Shown: positions 36,204 through 47,408, counted from the stretch's first letter. The stretch: 64,000 nucleotides of DNA from Xylanivirga thermophila (GCF_004138105.1 NZ_RXHQ01000004.1:1-64000); one strand, 5' to 3'. Program-made: numbers and translations. Notes: generated by a model from the letters alone, not told the origin.

Positions 36204-36917
36204 TTATTCTAATAGTTCTGATATACAGCATATATCATAACCTTTTTCATTTAGCTTATCAAGCATAACAGGTAATGCTTTTATTGTATCTTCAGTAGGG
36301 TGCATGAGTACAAATGCACCATTATGTGGATTTTTTAGTACTCTGTCTAATATATTATTCACTCCATCCCTTCTCCAATCTATAGTATCTATACTCCACA
36401 TTATGGTTTTATAGCCCAAAGACGTAGCCGCCCTTAATGTGATGTCATCAAACTCACCATAGGGTGGCGCAAACAAGGTAGTCGTAATACCTGTTATCTC
36501 CTTTATAATATTTTCCGTATCCTTAATTTCTTTTAGATTTTGTTCCAAGGTTAATTTGCTATGGTGCTTATGGCTATATCCATGATTTCCGATCTCATGA
36601 CCTTCTGAGACCATCCTTGTTATAAGCTCTGGATTTTCCTTAGCCCATTCTCCGCCGATAAAAAAAGTAATATTTATATCTCTATCTTTGAAAATATCCA
36701 GCATTGCAGGTATATATTCTGTTCCCCATACCACATTGCATTCAAATGCAACTTTTGAAATATTTTCATTTCCTTTATAAATAGGATTTTTAAACATATT
36801 ATTCAATACTACTATTGATTGATTCCATCCTAAAAAAAAGAACAAAACAACAAGCAATACAATAATTATTGTACTAGGTACAGCGTTTTTTTTAAACGGT
36901 ATATATAATATTTTCAT
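36204..36917 (-). CDS. Polysaccharide-deacetylase-like protein (YlxY group), atypical active site
   Basis: This NodB-homology protein has an N-terminal membrane anchor (about residues 14-31). The usual first motif TFDDGP is replaced by AFECNVVWGTEYI (57-69), so both aspartates are missing. The second-motif histidines H112 and H116 (GNHGYSHKH) remain, as do APPYGE, WSIDTIDW and LMHPT. Sporulation-associated YlxY-type proteins in Clostridia share this altered motif in my recollection, so catalysis on peptidoglycan is doubtful. A GGAGG site precedes the ATG. It forms an operon with mlpA. Confidence 0.85.
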   Translation of the reverse strand: MKILYIPFKKNAVPSTIIIVLLVVLFFFLGWNQSIVVLNNMFKNPIYKGNENISKVAFECNVVWGTEYIPAMLDIFKDRDINITFFIGGEWAKENPELITRMVSEGHEIGNHGYSHKHHSKLTLEQNLKEIKDTENIIKEITGITTTLFAPPYGEFDDITLRAATSLGYKTIMWSIDTIDWRRDGVNNILDRVLKNPHNGAFVLMHPTEDTIKALPVMLDKLNEKGYDICCISELLE

Positions 36918-36984
36918 ATTTCCTAGCCTCCAAATAAAATATCATTTCATTTAATATCTATTCTGAGAGCTATAAGATATGAAT

Positions 36985-37021
36985 AAAAAAACATAAACTA
37001 TTAAATAGTTTATGTTTTTTT
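36985..37021 (-). terminator. pnp terminator
   Basis: A perfect 17-bp AT-rich stem (36985-37001 with 37005-37021) with a 3-base loop ends in seven T on the minus strand, directly after the pnp stop. Confidence 0.88.
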
Positions 37022-37022
37022 A

Positions 37023-39197
37023 TTACTCATATTCTTTTTTAATACGCCGTTTATAGGGTTTTTGATGAGGTCGATCACCCATTTTATTGGCATCTTGTTC
37101 CTTTTTTTCTGGTGGCGGGAGTGTTGCTTTCCTAGAAAGGTTAATCCTTCCCTGATCATCAATATCTGTTACCTTGACATTAATTTCATCCCCTACGTTA
37201 ACAACATCTTCTACTTTAGCTACATGTTCATATGCCAATTTTGATATATGAACCAATCCTTCTTTACCAGGTAATATTTCTACAAATGCACCAAAGTTTG
37301 TAGTTCTCATTACCTTACCAACATAGGTTTCTCCTACCTCGACGTCTCTAGTAATATCCTCTATCATCTTTAATGCTGCTTCTGCTGCTTTTTCATCGGG
37401 AGATGATATAAATACTTTACCATCGTCTTCAATATCAATCTTTGCTCCAGTTTCCGTTATAATCTTTTTGATAACCTTGCCTCCAGCACCTATAACATCT
37501 CGTATTTTATCAGGATCTATTGTAGTACGTATTATCTTTGGAGCAAAAGGGGATAGCTCTGCTCTAGGTTTGTCTATAACCTCTAGCATCTTGTTTAATA
37601 TAAATATTCTACCTTCCTTAGCTTGTGCCAATGCCCGCTCAAGTATATTTCTATCTATGCCTTTTATCTTTATATCCATCTGTATGGCCGTTATACCTTT
37701 TTCTGTACCGGCCACTTTAAAGTCCATATCACCAAAAAAGTCTTCAATTCCTTGAATATCTGTTAAAATAGCCACTTTATCAGACCCGGTATCCTTAATA
37801 AGTCCCATGGCTACACCAGCTACAGGGGCTTTTATAGGTACACCAGCATCCAATAACGCCAAAGTACTACCACATACACTTGCCTGAGATGTAGAGCCAT
37901 TTGAGCTCATTACCTCTGAAACCAATCTTATAGTATATGGGAATTCATCCTCATTAGGTATCATGGGCTCTAATGCTCGTTCCGCCAATGCTCCGTGACC
38001 TATTTCTCGTCTACCTGGTCCACGCATTGGCCTAGCTTCACCAACACTATAGGGAGGAAAATTATAATGATGTATATACCTCTTAAACTCATCTTCCCAT
38101 AGTCCATCCAAAACTTGTACGTCTCCTAAAGCACCTAAGGTACAGGTAGTAAGAACTTGTGTAAGTCCCCGTTGAAATAGTCCAGAACCATGAGTTCTAG
38201 GTAATAGACTTACTCCACATGTAATAGGTCTAACCTGTGTCATTTGTCTTCCATCAGGTCTTATGCCTTGATCCAATATTTTATACCGTACAATCTCTTT
38301 TTCAATCTTTTCTATAATTTCTCCCATGTCAGCTTCTTTTTCTGGAAATTCATCTGCGAAATGATCTACTACATCTTCTTTTAATAACTTTATTTTTGCA
38401 TCTCGCTCTTGCTTGTCAAATTCCTGTAAAGCTTCCTTAATTCTATCAGTAGCATATTCTCTTACTTGTTTTTCCATATTCTCATCTATTAAATGCAATG
38501 GAAAATCAGCCTTTGGTTTGCCTACATCCGATATAATTTGCTCTTCAAATTCTACTAGCTGTTTTATGTGTTCATGGGCATACATAATAGCATCTAACAT
38601 TTGTTTTTCCGTTACTTCATTGGCCCCAGCTTCTACCATCATAACAGCATCCTTAGTACCAGATACTATTAAATGGAGCTTACTATCTTCCCTTTGATCG
38701 CTCTTGGGGTTTATTACAAATTCGTCTCCTATCATACCAACTAGTACTGAACCTGTAGGTCCCATAAAAGGTATATCAGATATACCAAGAGCTATTGATG
38801 AGCCTAGCATAGCAAAAACATCCGGCGGATAATCGGGGTCTACAGAAAGTGCTGTTGCTACTATCTGAACATCATTCCGAAAACCTTTAGGGAATAGCGG
38901 TCTAATTGGTCTGTCTATCAATCTAGAGGTAAGTATAGCTTTTTCAGTTGGTTTACCTTCCCTTTTTATAAAACCACCTGGTATTCTCCCTACTGCATAT
39001 AACTTTTCTTCAAAATCAACGCTAAGTGGGAAAAAATCTATACCTTCCCTTGGCTCTTCAGATGCAGTTGCTGATACGAATACTACCGTATCACCACATT
39101 GAACAGTACATGCTCCATTAGCCTGTGGTGCTAATTTACCTACTTCTACTTTAATAGTTGCACCGGCTATTTCTGTTGTATAAATTTTATGCTCCAC
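37023..39197 (-). CDS. pnp: Polyribonucleotide nucleotidyltransferase
   Basis: PNPase is a trimeric 3'-5' phosphorolytic exoribonuclease. It contains two RNase PH-like domains (the first starting [20 protein letters not shown], the second with [14 protein letters not shown]-type sequence and [19 protein letters not shown]), then a KH domain ([12 protein letters not shown]) and an S1 domain ([20 protein letters not shown]). The frame is open to 39317, but AAGGAGG lies seven bases before the GTG at 39197, giving a normal 724 residues. A TATAAT lies at 39283-39288 (minus strand) without a clear -35. Confidence 0.96.
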   Translation of the reverse strand: MEHKIYTTEIAGATIKVEVGKLAPQANGACTVQCGDTVVFVSATASEEPREGIDFFPLSVDFEEKLYAVGRIPGGFIKREGKPTEKAILTSRLIDRPIRPLFPKGFRNDVQIVATALSVDPDYPPDVFAMLGSSIALGISDIPFMGPTGSVLVGMIGDEFVINPKSDQREDSKLHLIVSGTKDAVMMVEAGANEVTEKQMLDAIMYAHEHIKQLVEFEEQIISDVGKPKADFPLHLIDENMEKQVREYATDRIKEALQEFDKQERDAKIKLLKEDVVDHFADEFPEKEADMGEIIEKIEKEIVRYKILDQGIRPDGRQMTQVRPITCGVSLLPRTHGSGLFQRGLTQVLTTCTLGALGDVQVLDGLWEDEFKRYIHHYNFPPYSVGEARPMRGPGRREIGHGALAERALEPMIPNEDEFPYTIRLVSEVMSSNGSTSQASVCGSTLALLDAGVPIKAPVAGVAMGLIKDTGSDKVAILTDIQGIEDFFGDMDFKVAGTEKGITAIQMDIKIKGIDRNILERALAQAKEGRIFILNKMLEVIDKPRAELSPFAPKIIRTTIDPDKIRDVIGAGGKVIKKIITETGAKIDIEDDGKVFISSPDEKAAEAALKMIEDITRDVEVGETYVGKVMRTTNFGAFVEILPGKEGLVHISKLAYEHVAKVEDVVNVGDEINVKVTDIDDQGRINLSRKATLPPPEKKEQDANKMGDRPHQKPYKRRIKKEYE

Positions 39198-39367
39198 TAA
39201 ATAACCTCCTTTTATAATTAGCCAAATATGAATTGGAAATAATAGTTTATCCGATTCTATAGATAACTTTATCCTCATTTTTATTATACTACATGTGTTA
39301 TCTATATAAACTTTCATTTGATATTATCTCCATTAAAATGTACAAATAATCAAACCAAACATTGGCT

Positions 39368-39403
39368 AAAAGAATGGAGCGGGCTTCCCCGCTCCATTCT
39401 TTT
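39368..39403 (-). terminator. rpsO terminator
   Basis: A 16-bp stem containing GAATGGAGCGGG and its inverse encloses the loop CTTC and has A/T runs at its base. The rpsO stop (39402-39404) lies at the base of the stem. Confidence 0.93.
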
Positions 39404-39665
39404 ATTTTCTTAAATTTAACTTTTCGATAATAGCACGATATCTTTCTATATCGGTTTTCATTAAATAGTTAAGTAAGCCCCTACGTCTACCAACCATCAT
39501 CAAAAGACCACGTCTAGAATGGTGATCATTTTTATGCGTTTTAAGATGCTCATTCAAATGATTTATCCTATCAGTAAGTAAAGCTATTTGAACCTCAGGA
39601 GAACCTGTATCCCCTTCATGTCTTTTGAATTCTTCTATGATTTCTGCTTTTCTTGTCTTATCCAT
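39402..39665 (-). CDS. rpsO: Ribosomal protein S15
   Basis: This is a small-subunit protein that binds 16S rRNA early in assembly. The sequence shows [36 protein letters not shown] and [12 protein letters not shown], the S15 core. The start is the ATG at 39665 behind GGGAGGTGA, giving 87 residues; the longer frame to 39734 adds 23 non-homologous residues. It lies between ribF and pnp, the order shared with Bacillus. Confidence 0.97.
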   Translation of the reverse strand: MDKTRKAEIIEEFKRHEGDTGSPEVQIALLTDRINHLNEHLKTHKNDHHSRRGLLMMVGRRRGLLNYLMKTDIERYRAIIEKLNLRK

Positions 39666-39754
39666 CGTAGTATAGTCACCTCCCTTTAATAATGCAAACC
39701 CCATTTTCATAGTATAGCGTCGGAGCTTCGCCAAACCAAGAAAATGGTTCTCAC

Positions 39755-40717
39755 TTAGTTTATTTCACCTTTAGTATTGTAACACATTTGAATAAAGTTG
39801 TAAATGCACCTTTTAGCTATTTTTACATCTTTATTGATTTGTGTTTTTAACTCTTCCCTATCGTTAAATTTCCGTTCTTCACGAATTTTATCTATAAAAT
39901 ACAGTCTTATTTTTTTATCGTATAAATCGCCCTCATAATTCATTATATAAGTTTCTATATGAATATTCTTCCCATTAAACGTGGGATTTCGTCCTACATT
40001 TGTAACCCCCCACATCATAGATTGTCCAACATCAACCAAAGTAAGATAAACACCAAAGGCCGGTACAACGCGTTTTGAATTAAACTTTAAATTAACAGTT
40101 GGAAATCCCAAAGTTCTTCCTCTCTGAAATCCATGGGTTACAAATCCATCTATTGAATAAGGCATACCTAGGAGCTTGGCTGCATAGCCTACCCTACCAT
40201 CACTTATTAGCTGTCTGATAAAGCTACTGCTCACTACATCACCATTAATCCTAACAGGTGGCACAACTATAAGCTCAAAGCCTTTTTTATTAGACAGCTG
40301 CTCAAGAAGATGCACATCCCCAATACCCTTACTTCCAAACTTGAAATTATATCCTACAACTATGTAAGATACATTGTAATTATTAGTCAATATATCTATA
40401 AATTTCTCCGGCTCTATTAAAGAAAAATTGAGGTCAAATTCGTTTAAAATAAGCCTATCTATCCCTAATGAGTTAAATATCCTTATTCTTTGCTGCATAT
40501 CCATTAATATACTTGGAGCATCATTGGGCGCAATGACTTCCATAGGATGCCTTGCAAATGTATATACCATCGTTGAGCACCCTTGCTGCTTTTTTAGTTG
40601 CTTTAGAGTATAAATAAGCCTTCTATGACCTAAATGAACACCATCAAAAGTTCCTAATGCAACTGCCGTATTTGCATCATTTGTGTCACTGTTATTCTTA
40701 TTAAAAATGATTTTCAT
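39755..40717 (-). CDS. ribF: Bifunctional riboflavin kinase / FAD synthetase
   Basis: RibF converts riboflavin to FMN and FAD. The N-terminal nucleotidyltransferase shows [15 protein letters not shown], with HxGH-like nucleotide-binding residues. The C-terminal flavokinase reads [20 protein letters not shown] and [11 protein letters not shown]. The start is the ATG at 40717 after GAGGG, giving 320 residues. The truB stop lies just before it, indicating coupling. Confidence 0.95.
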   Translation of the reverse strand: MKIIFNKNNSDTNDANTAVALGTFDGVHLGHRRLIYTLKQLKKQQGCSTMVYTFARHPMEVIAPNDAPSILMDMQQRIRIFNSLGIDRLILNEFDLNFSLIEPEKFIDILTNNYNVSYIVVGYNFKFGSKGIGDVHLLEQLSNKKGFELIVVPPVRINGDVVSSSFIRQLISDGRVGYAAKLLGMPYSIDGFVTHGFQRGRTLGFPTVNLKFNSKRVVPAFGVYLTLVDVGQSMMWGVTNVGRNPTFNGKNIHIETYIMNYEGDLYDKKIRLYFIDKIREERKFNDREELKTQINKDVKIAKRCIYNFIQMCYNTKGEIN

Positions 40718-40724
40718 CTTTCCC

Positions 40725-41612
40725 TCACAATAATACATTCTTCATCTTTAGGCAATCATCCTTAAAAATCCCTACACCTATAAATTGTCCTTTACAATAT
40801 ACCTTTACATACTCATTATAAACAATGTCCTGCTTATTATCAATAAAATCCACATAAACAGCATTGCCGTTTAGCAGTTTATTATATACTTTCGATGATA
40901 TATATATACTTTTTAATTTTATAAGCGGAAGATCCATTGGAATCAGAAAAGATTCAATTGCTCCATTTTTGTAATATTTTTCTATCTCATCTAATGTATA
41001 CGAATGACTAATATCAAAATATCCACTCTGACTACGCATTAAAAAAGACATATATGCACCACAACCTAAGTAATCACCTATATCCCTACATAATGAACGT
41101 ATATATGTACCTTTTGAACATTCCACTTTAAAGAAAACTTTATCAGGCGGATAATATTTTATTATTTCATTTTTATAAATAGTAATCTCTCTAGGAGGCA
41201 TGGATACCTCTATGCCTTCTCTAGCGAGCTTATAAAGTTTTTGACCCTTATACTTTATCGCCGAATATACGGGAGGAATCTGCTCTATATCACCGGAAAA
41301 TACCTTAAATGCCTCTTCTATGTTTTCTATATTACACTTAACAGGCTTAGAAGATATCACCTTACCTTCTACATCCAAAGTATCAGTTTTTACTCCTAGA
41401 GTTAGCTCCCCTATATAGGTTTTCCTATCACTCATGAGAAAGTCTGAGAGTTTTGTTGCCTTTCCTATACATATTGGGAGTACTCCAACTGCCTGAGGAT
41501 CCAATGTACCAGTATGACCTACCTTGGGCACTTTTAATAATTTTCTTAAATAAACAACAACGTTACTTGATGTCATTCCTGGTGGTTTCAAAACATTTAT
41601 TATTCCATTCAT
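40725..41612 (-). CDS. truB: tRNA pseudouridine-55 synthase
   Basis: TruB makes pseudouridine 55 in the T-loop of tRNAs. It begins MNGIINVLKPPGMTSSNVVV, and the catalytic aspartate is in HTGTLDPQAVGVLP near residue 39. YKGQKLYKLAREG and CSKGTYIRSLCRDIG are family motifs. The 295-residue length is normal. Confidence 0.96.
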   Translation of the reverse strand: MNGIINVLKPPGMTSSNVVVYLRKLLKVPKVGHTGTLDPQAVGVLPICIGKATKLSDFLMSDRKTYIGELTLGVKTDTLDVEGKVISSKPVKCNIENIEEAFKVFSGDIEQIPPVYSAIKYKGQKLYKLAREGIEVSMPPREITIYKNEIIKYYPPDKVFFKVECSKGTYIRSLCRDIGDYLGCGAYMSFLMRSQSGYFDISHSYTLDEIEKYYKNGAIESFLIPMDLPLIKLKSIYISSKVYNKLLNGNAVYVDFIDNKQDIVYNEYVKVYCKGQFIGVGIFKDDCLKMKNVLL

Positions 41613-41637
41613 ACTCTTATCCTATCATTACTTTATA

Positions 41638-42609
41638 TTATATAAATAAATGACTGGCAGATGCAATCAATAATTCTTTAGATTTTTGTATGTTTTCAGA
41701 TATAATACAGCCCGCAGCCTTTTTATGCCCACCACCACCAAACTCTTGAGCTAGTTTGTTACAATCTATATAATTTTTAGATCTTAGGCTTACTTTTGTA
41801 GTATTGGAATCAGATTCTTTTAATAATATGGCTAGTTCTACCCCAGCTATATCCCTTGCAAAACCAATCATACCTTCAGCTTCTGTTTCCTTTGCACCTG
41901 CACGATTTATCATCTCTTGGGTAATAGAAATACAGGTTATCTTACCATCTATATATACCTCTAATGTATTTAGCACATCTGCCAATAATTTTATACGTTC
42001 AAAGCTATTGTTTTTATATAAAACAGTAGACATTTTATCTACATCTACTCCAGCATCTATTAATTTGCCTACAACATTATGGGTTTTGGCAGTAGTATTA
42101 CTAAATGAAAAATTACCTGTATCTGTGGATATACCCATATATATGGCCTCAGCCACGCTTTGAGAAATACCACCTACTAGCTTTTGTATAATATCAAATG
42201 TCATTTCACAAGTAGAGCTGGCATTCTCATCTACCAAATTCATATCACAATACTGAGTATTGCTTACATGATGATCTATATTTATGGAAATTTTACATCT
42301 ATCCAAAAGACAACTGCTATCGCCTAAACGCCCAATATCACTGCAATCTAAAAACATTACTATATCAAAGGTATCAAGAGTATTTGATTCAGGCTTTATA
42401 AAAAGGTCAGCATTTTTAACAAAGGCATATTTAGTAGGAATAGAGTCATGACAATACAATTTTATCTCTTTTCCCATATCCAAAAGTGTATTGGCTAGTC
42501 CTAAACAACTCCCTGTGGTGTCTCCATCAGGATTTATGTGGGCAACCAATGCTACTTTATTGTATCTTTTTATTGTATCTATGATCTCCTGTATTGCCAT
42601 TTCACTCAT
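41638..42609 (-). CDS. nrnA: DHH-family bifunctional oligoribonuclease / pAp phosphatase
   Basis: NrnA degrades short RNA oligomers and dephosphorylates 3'-phosphoadenosine 5'-phosphate. The DHH domain shows HINPDGDTTGSCLGLA, FLDCSDIGRLGD and NIDHHVSNTQYCD; the C-terminal DHHA1 domain ends with FGGGGHKKAAGC. The 323 residues match the family. Its start overlaps the rbfA stop by eight bases, so translation is coupled. Its place between rbfA and truB is common in Firmicutes. Confidence 0.94.
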   Translation of the reverse strand: MSEMAIQEIIDTIKRYNKVALVAHINPDGDTTGSCLGLANTLLDMGKEIKLYCHDSIPTKYAFVKNADLFIKPESNTLDTFDIVMFLDCSDIGRLGDSSCLLDRCKISINIDHHVSNTQYCDMNLVDENASSTCEMTFDIIQKLVGGISQSVAEAIYMGISTDTGNFSFSNTTAKTHNVVGKLIDAGVDVDKMSTVLYKNNSFERIKLLADVLNTLEVYIDGKITCISITQEMINRAGAKETEAEGMIGFARDIAGVELAILLKESDSNTTKVSLRSKNYIDCNKLAQEFGGGGHKKAAGCIISENIQKSKELLIASASHLFI

Positions 42610-42955
42610 CCCCTTGTTTTAATTCAGCCAGTTTTTTAGCAATATCTATACTATACTCTATAGAATTATCCAGTATAAATTTTAGTTCAGGTGTATACCT
42701 TATTTTTAGTATATGCCCCAATTCATTCCTTATATAGCCTTTAGCATTTTCCAGACCTTCAATGGTAGCATTTTTTTCTTCTTCATCACCTAATACACTT
42801 ACATATATCTTTGCATACCTAATATCCCTTGTGACCTCTACCCTTGTTATGGATAACATTTCTGAGATACGTGGATCTTTTACATCATCATTTATAATTT
42901 TGCTAACCTGTTTTTTTATCTCACCAGCTATCCTGTCTGATCTATGATAAGCCAT
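42602..42955 (-). CDS. rbfA: Ribosome-binding factor A
   Basis: RbfA helps 30S subunit maturation by binding the 16S rRNA 5' region. MAYHRSDRIAGEIKKQVSKI is the canonical N-terminus, and the KH-like fold includes VEVTRDIRYAKIYVSV. The start is the ATG at 42955, six bases after TAGGTG, rather than the in-frame GTG at 42964. The length is 117. It follows infB by nine bases. Confidence 0.95.
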   Translation of the reverse strand: MAYHRSDRIAGEIKKQVSKIINDDVKDPRISEMLSITRVEVTRDIRYAKIYVSVLGDEEEKNATIEGLENAKGYIRNELGHILKIRYTPELKFILDNSIEYSIDIAKKLAELKQGDE

Positions 42956-42964
42956 ATTAAACAC

Positions 42965-45169
42965 CTACTCTTTTCTTATTTCTTGATTTATAAAAGCTTC
43001 GATGATATCTCCCTCTTTTATATCATTGAAGTTTTGGATACCCATCCCGCATTCATAACCTGAAGAAACTTCCTTGGCATCATCTTTAAAGCGTTTCAAT
43101 GAGGCCAATTCACCTTCATGTATAACTACACCATCTCTTAGGACACGCACTTTACTATTTCTTGTAATCTTTCCATCCCTGACATAACAACCTGCTATAG
43201 TACCCACACCAGATACTTTAAACGTTGCCCTAATTTCTGCATGCCCTAATATAACTTCTTTATATTCAGGATCTAATAAACCATTCATAGCCTTTTCAAT
43301 ATCCTGTATTGCATCGTATATAACTCTATACGAACGTACATCCACTTTTTCCTGCTCGGCTAAATCAATAGCAGCATTCGAAGGTCTCACATTAAATCCT
43401 ATGACGATTGCATTTGATGCTCTAGCAAGCATTACATCAGATTCGGTTACAGCACCTACACCCTGATGAATTGTTTTTATTTTTACCTCATCATTAGATA
43501 ATCGTTCTAATGCCTGACGCACTGCTTCACAAGAACCTTGAACATCAGCTTTTATAATAATGTTTAATTCTTTAATTTCTCCCTCTTTGATTTGAGTAAA
43601 AAGATCATCCAATGATGTTATTGCACTAGATTTTATTTGATCTTCCTTTAATTTTTCCTTCCGTTCATCGGCTACTTGCTTTGCTAACTTTTCGTCCTGG
43701 ACTGCATATAATATATCTCCCGCCTCTGGCACATCAGATAGTCCCAATACCTCAACAGGCAGAGAAGGACCTGCTTTTTTGACCCTTCTTCCCTTATCAT
43801 CTATCATAGCTCGTACCCTGCCACTTGCTGTACCTGCTACTATAGAATCTCCTATATTAAGTGTACCATTTTGGACAAGAACCGTAGCAACTGGACCCCT
43901 TCCCTTATCTAACTGTGCTTCAATTATAGTCCCTCGTGCTAGAGTTTTGGGGTTAGCTTTTAATTCCTGCATTTCAGCCACCAACAGAACCATTTCTAAC
44001 AAATTGTCTATACCCTGTTTTTTAAGCGCCGAAACAGGAACTGCGATTACATCGCCTCCCCATTCTTCAACCAATAAACCATGTTCAGATAGCTGCTGTT
44101 TTATACGTTCCGGATTAGCATTTGGCGAATCAATCTTATTTATAGCTACGATAATAGGAACATTAGCAGCCTTTGCATGGTTTATTGCCTCTATTGTCTG
44201 AGGCATTACACCATCATCAGCAGCTACTACCAATATTGCTATATCCGTTACCTGAGCCCCTCTAGCTCTCATAGATGTAAATGCCGCATGTCCTGGTGTA
44301 TCCAGGAATGTAATAAATTTATCTTTTATACTGACAGTATATGCACCTATATGTTGTGTAATACCACCTGCTTCTTGTTTAGTAACACTGGTTTTTCTAA
44401 TCGCATCAAGCAAAGAGGTTTTTCCATGGTCTACATGACCCATTACAGTAACTACAGCTGCCCTTTCTACTAACTGCCCTTTTTCTTCGCTCTCATTTAT
44501 CTGATCGATTAATTCATCTTCGTGAGTTTTTGTAACTTTCTTTTCCAATGTAATATTAAACTGACTAGCTACTAGAGAAGCCATATCAAAATCTATTTCC
44601 TGGTTTATAGTCGCCAAGATACCTAAGTTCATCAACTGCTTTATTATATCTGCTACTGATATACCTGCAGTTTCAGAAAGTTCCTTTACAGTAGTGATTT
44701 CTCCTATAGTTATAGCCTTTTTGCGTTCAGGTATTTTTTCTATTTTTTTAGGTTGTTCAGTTCTACTATTCTTCTTTTTTGATTTATTTGTTTTAATCTT
44801 ATTCAATCCCTGTCCTTCTTCTCTAGCTTCCCAAGCATTAATATTTCTTTTCTTTTTAGTATTATTATTTTTAACAGCCTTTTTTGCAGTAGCTTTGCTA
44901 CTTAAAGATTCATTCACTTCAATTTTCCCATTGTTTTGTTTTGATGTTTTGTTACTTTTGTTTTCATTGTTAAACCTTTTATCATCCTTTTTACTAATAG
45001 TTTTTTCACTTTTCGGTTGCATAGCTTGCTGCTCTAATTCTTTATGAAGATTATTCACAAGAACAACATGATCATTTACTTCTTTTTTTAATCTCTTCAT
45101 CTTATCCATAAGTTCTTCTGAATTTTTACGTATTTCATTGGCTGTAGAATATACTTTTATTTTAGCCAT
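42965..45169 (-). CDS. infB: Translation initiation factor IF-2
   Basis: IF-2 is a GTPase that places initiator tRNA on the 30S subunit. A lysine-rich low-complexity region fills residues 60-160, then an IF2N domain ([20 protein letters not shown]). The G domain has [23 protein letters not shown] and [10 protein letters not shown]. The C-terminal domains end in [17 protein letters not shown]. At 734 residues it is of average bacterial length. It overlaps the ylxQ stop by 13 bases. Confidence 0.97.
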   Translation of the reverse strand: MAKIKVYSTANEIRKNSEELMDKMKRLKKEVNDHVVLVNNLHKELEQQAMQPKSEKTISKKDDKRFNNENKSNKTSKQNNGKIEVNESLSSKATAKKAVKNNNTKKKRNINAWEAREEGQGLNKIKTNKSKKKNSRTEQPKKIEKIPERKKAITIGEITTVKELSETAGISVADIIKQLMNLGILATINQEIDFDMASLVASQFNITLEKKVTKTHEDELIDQINESEEKGQLVERAAVVTVMGHVDHGKTSLLDAIRKTSVTKQEAGGITQHIGAYTVSIKDKFITFLDTPGHAAFTSMRARGAQVTDIAILVVAADDGVMPQTIEAINHAKAANVPIIVAINKIDSPNANPERIKQQLSEHGLLVEEWGGDVIAVPVSALKKQGIDNLLEMVLLVAEMQELKANPKTLARGTIIEAQLDKGRGPVATVLVQNGTLNIGDSIVAGTASGRVRAMIDDKGRRVKKAGPSLPVEVLGLSDVPEAGDILYAVQDEKLAKQVADERKEKLKEDQIKSSAITSLDDLFTQIKEGEIKELNIIIKADVQGSCEAVRQALERLSNDEVKIKTIHQGVGAVTESDVMLARASNAIVIGFNVRPSNAAIDLAEQEKVDVRSYRVIYDAIQDIEKAMNGLLDPEYKEVILGHAEIRATFKVSGVGTIAGCYVRDGKITRNSKVRVLRDGVVIHEGELASLKRFKDDAKEVSSGYECGMGIQNFNDIKEGDIIEAFINQEIRKE

Positions 45170-45507
45170 TCACTACTCACCCCCGTATCTAAAAATTCAA
45201 TTTCTTTCAATAGCAATCGTATAAAGTTATTATCCATAAGAGATAATATTGTCTGCTCTTCTTTACCGATAGCCCTACCTAATTCTAGCTTATCTCCTAT
45301 AATAATATAATTTATATTTCTGTTTTTACACATATTACTAAACTTTTTTATAGTATTAGCAGAAGCCTCCTTACTAATTATGACCAAGTTGGCTTTTTGT
45401 TTTCGTATACTTCTTTCAACAGCAAAGCTTCCTGTAGTCATTTTACCAGCACCATAACAAATCCCTAGTATATTAAAAAATTTATTTTTTGCCTTCGCCG
45501 TTTGCAA
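45157..45507 (-). CDS. ylxQ: L7Ae-family ribosomal-associated protein (YlxQ)
   Basis: This is a small kink-turn RNA-binding protein of the L7Ae/L30e/S12e group. The sequence has [20 protein letters not shown] and [16 protein letters not shown]. The start is a TTG at 45507, inside ylxR, six bases after GAGGAGG. The 116 residues fit. Its place between ylxR and infB is conserved in Firmicutes; the RNA target is unproven. Confidence 0.9.
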   Translation of the reverse strand: MQTAKAKNKFFNILGICYGAGKMTTGSFAVERSIRKQKANLVIISKEASANTIKKFSNMCKNRNINYIIIGDKLELGRAIGKEEQTILSLMDNNFIRLLLKEIEFLDTGVSSEWLK

Positions 45508-45763
45508 TTAATACCTCCTCTAAACGCTTGTATACATCATTATCAATCTTATGATCAAGGGCTTTATCAAGCAATTTGTTTTTTATGGCTTTGTGAAGGC
45601 ATTCAATATCATTACATATATAAGCTCCTCTGCCTGGAGCCTTGCCTTTTAAATCAATATCAATATCACCCTCACGATTTTTTACTATACGTATAAGATC
45701 CATTTTAGGTTTCATTTCTCTACATCCAACACACATTCTCAAAGGAACCTTTCTCTTCTTCAA
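45482..45763 (-). CDS. ylxR: YlxR-family nucleic-acid-binding protein
   Basis: This DUF448 protein has the family hallmarks RMCVGCREMKPKMDLIRIV and GRGAYICNDIECL. The 93 residues form a compact basic fold. It is encoded between nusA and ylxQ, overlapping ylxQ by 26 bases. RnpM/YlxR has been linked to RNase P regulation and to gene expression changes in Bacillus relatives, but its role here is not shown. Confidence 0.92.
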   Translation of the reverse strand: MKKRKVPLRMCVGCREMKPKMDLIRIVKNREGDIDIDLKGKAPGRGAYICNDIECLHKAIKNKLLDKALDHKIDNDVYKRLEEVLIANGEGKK

Positions 45764-45787
45764 AATATACCCTCCTTAACAAAAAAA

Positions 45788-46846
45788 TTAGAGTTCCTTA
45801 TTATCAATATAGCTTTCGTATTGGCTTTGACTCTTTATATCAATTTTCCAACCAGTTAGCTTAGCAGCCAATCTAGCATTTTGTCCTTCTTTCCCTATTG
45901 CCAATGATAATTGATTATCCGGCACTACAATTCTTGCAGCCTTATCTTCTTCATCTACCACTACATCTAGTACTTTTGCTGGGCTTAAGGAATTTGCGAT
46001 ATACTCCTTAGGATTATCGTTCCATTTTATTATGTCAATTTTTTCTCCATTCAGTTCATCAACTACTTGTTGTACTCTTATTCCCCTTTGACCCACGCAT
46101 GCACCCACACAATCAATATCTTTATTAGGAGAAAATACTGCAATCTTAGTGCGGGAGCCAGCCTCTCTTGCAATACTCTTAATTATTACCTGTCCATTTA
46201 CTATTTCAGGTACTTCCATTTCAAATAATCTCTTAACTAAATTGGGATGTGTTCTAGATAAAGTTATTTGAGGCCCTTTTGTAGTTTTCCTTACTTCAGT
46301 TATATATACCTTTATGCGATCATTAACATGATATGCTTCATTTGGCATCTGCTCATTAGCAGGTAAGATACCTTCAGTTCTATCTAATCCTATGAATATA
46401 TTATTCTTTTCTATTCTTTGTACAATACCTGATATTACTTCGTTTTCTTTTTCTAAATATTGCTCATATACTATCATACGTTCTGCTTCTCGTATTCGTT
46501 GAACAACTACTTGTTTTGCATTTTGAGCCGCAATTCTACCAAAATTTTTAGGCGTTACTTCTATCTCGACCATGTCATCAAGTGTATAGTTTGGACTAAT
46601 TTTCATAGCATCTTGAAGCGAAATTTCCATAAATTCGTCATCTACTTCTTCCACTACATTTTTTAATGCAAAAACCTTTATTGCCCCTGTATCTCTGTCC
46701 ATATTAACCCTAACATTTTGAGCTGTACCAAAATTCTTTTTATAAGCAGAAACTAATGCCGCTTCTATAGCTTCTAAAAGGGTTTCTTTTTCGATGCCTT
46801 TTTCTTTGCATATCTGCTCTATCGCCTGCAAAAACTCCCCATTCAT
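45788..46846 (-). CDS. nusA: Transcription termination/antitermination factor NusA
   Basis: NusA binds RNA polymerase and stimulates pausing and intrinsic termination. The N-terminal domain (MNGEFLQAIEQICKEKGIEK) is followed by an S1 domain and two KH domains with CVGACVGQRGIRVQQVVDEL and SLAIGKEGQNARLAAKLTGW. At 352 residues it is the short Gram-positive form without the C-terminal acidic repeats. AAGGAGG precedes the ATG. Confidence 0.97.
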   Translation of the reverse strand: MNGEFLQAIEQICKEKGIEKETLLEAIEAALVSAYKKNFGTAQNVRVNMDRDTGAIKVFALKNVVEEVDDEFMEISLQDAMKISPNYTLDDMVEIEVTPKNFGRIAAQNAKQVVVQRIREAERMIVYEQYLEKENEVISGIVQRIEKNNIFIGLDRTEGILPANEQMPNEAYHVNDRIKVYITEVRKTTKGPQITLSRTHPNLVKRLFEMEVPEIVNGQVIIKSIAREAGSRTKIAVFSPNKDIDCVGACVGQRGIRVQQVVDELNGEKIDIIKWNDNPKEYIANSLSPAKVLDVVVDEEDKAARIVVPDNQLSLAIGKEGQNARLAAKLTGWKIDIKSQSQYESYIDNKEL

Positions 46847-46871
46847 TATATAGTCCTCCTTAGATTTCCAT

Positions 46872-47336
46872 TTAAAACTCTATAGCTAAGCGGATAATAG
46901 CAACATCTTGTCTATTAAAACTTAAAATATTATTATTATCCTTAATGACAATAATGTTACCTTCTTCTAATCCGACCAGTTCACCAGAATACTTTTTCAT
47001 CCCATTTATTGGTTTGTAAAGTTTTAGATCTACCTTATATCCCTTATACTGTTCAAAATCCTTGTCACGTTTAAGCGGCCTATCAAGCCCTGGAGATGAT
47101 ACTTCCAAATAGTACTGATTAGGTATGGGATCAACTTCGTCAAACACTTTGCTTATACGCTCACTAAAATTCTGACAGTCATCTATAGTTATGCCACCAT
47201 TCTTATCTATATAAAATCGTAAAAACCAGCTGCCTCCTTCTTTTTTATACTCTATATCTACCAACTCATATCCTAGTTGATCTAATATAGGTTCAGATAG
47301 CTGCTTAGCTAGTTCTTCCGTTTTTGATTTTGCCAT
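46872..47336 (-). CDS. rimP: Ribosome maturation factor RimP
   Basis: RimP is needed for 30S maturation. The start is the ATG at 47336 behind GAGGGGA, giving MAKSKTEELAKQLSEPILDQ. EYKKEGGSWFLRFYIDKNGG, the SERISKVFDE segment and YYLEVSSPGLDRPLKRDKDF are strong family signatures. The length is 154. It heads the rimP-nusA-ylxR-ylxQ-infB-rbfA run. Confidence 0.95.
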   Translation of the reverse strand: MAKSKTEELAKQLSEPILDQLGYELVDIEYKKEGGSWFLRFYIDKNGGITIDDCQNFSERISKVFDEVDPIPNQYYLEVSSPGLDRPLKRDKDFEQYKGYKVDLKLYKPINGMKKYSGELVGLEEGNIIVIKDNNNILSFNRQDVAIIRLAIEF

Positions 47337-47408
47337 ATTAGTCCCCTCGCTTTTACTCAGATAGTTCGTCTTTATTGTCTCCAACAAACTTGTTTTTAAT
47401 AATAGGAA

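Noticed and set aside
36918-36984. A CATATCTTA box upstream of the deacetylase-like gene resembling a sigma-K or sigma-E -10
   Set aside because: The matching -35 would fall within the pnp terminator hairpin and does not fit either consensus.
39198-39317. A 40-residue N-terminal extension of PNPase
   Set aside because: A strong ribosome binding site stands before the GTG at 39197 and the extension crosses the promoter region.
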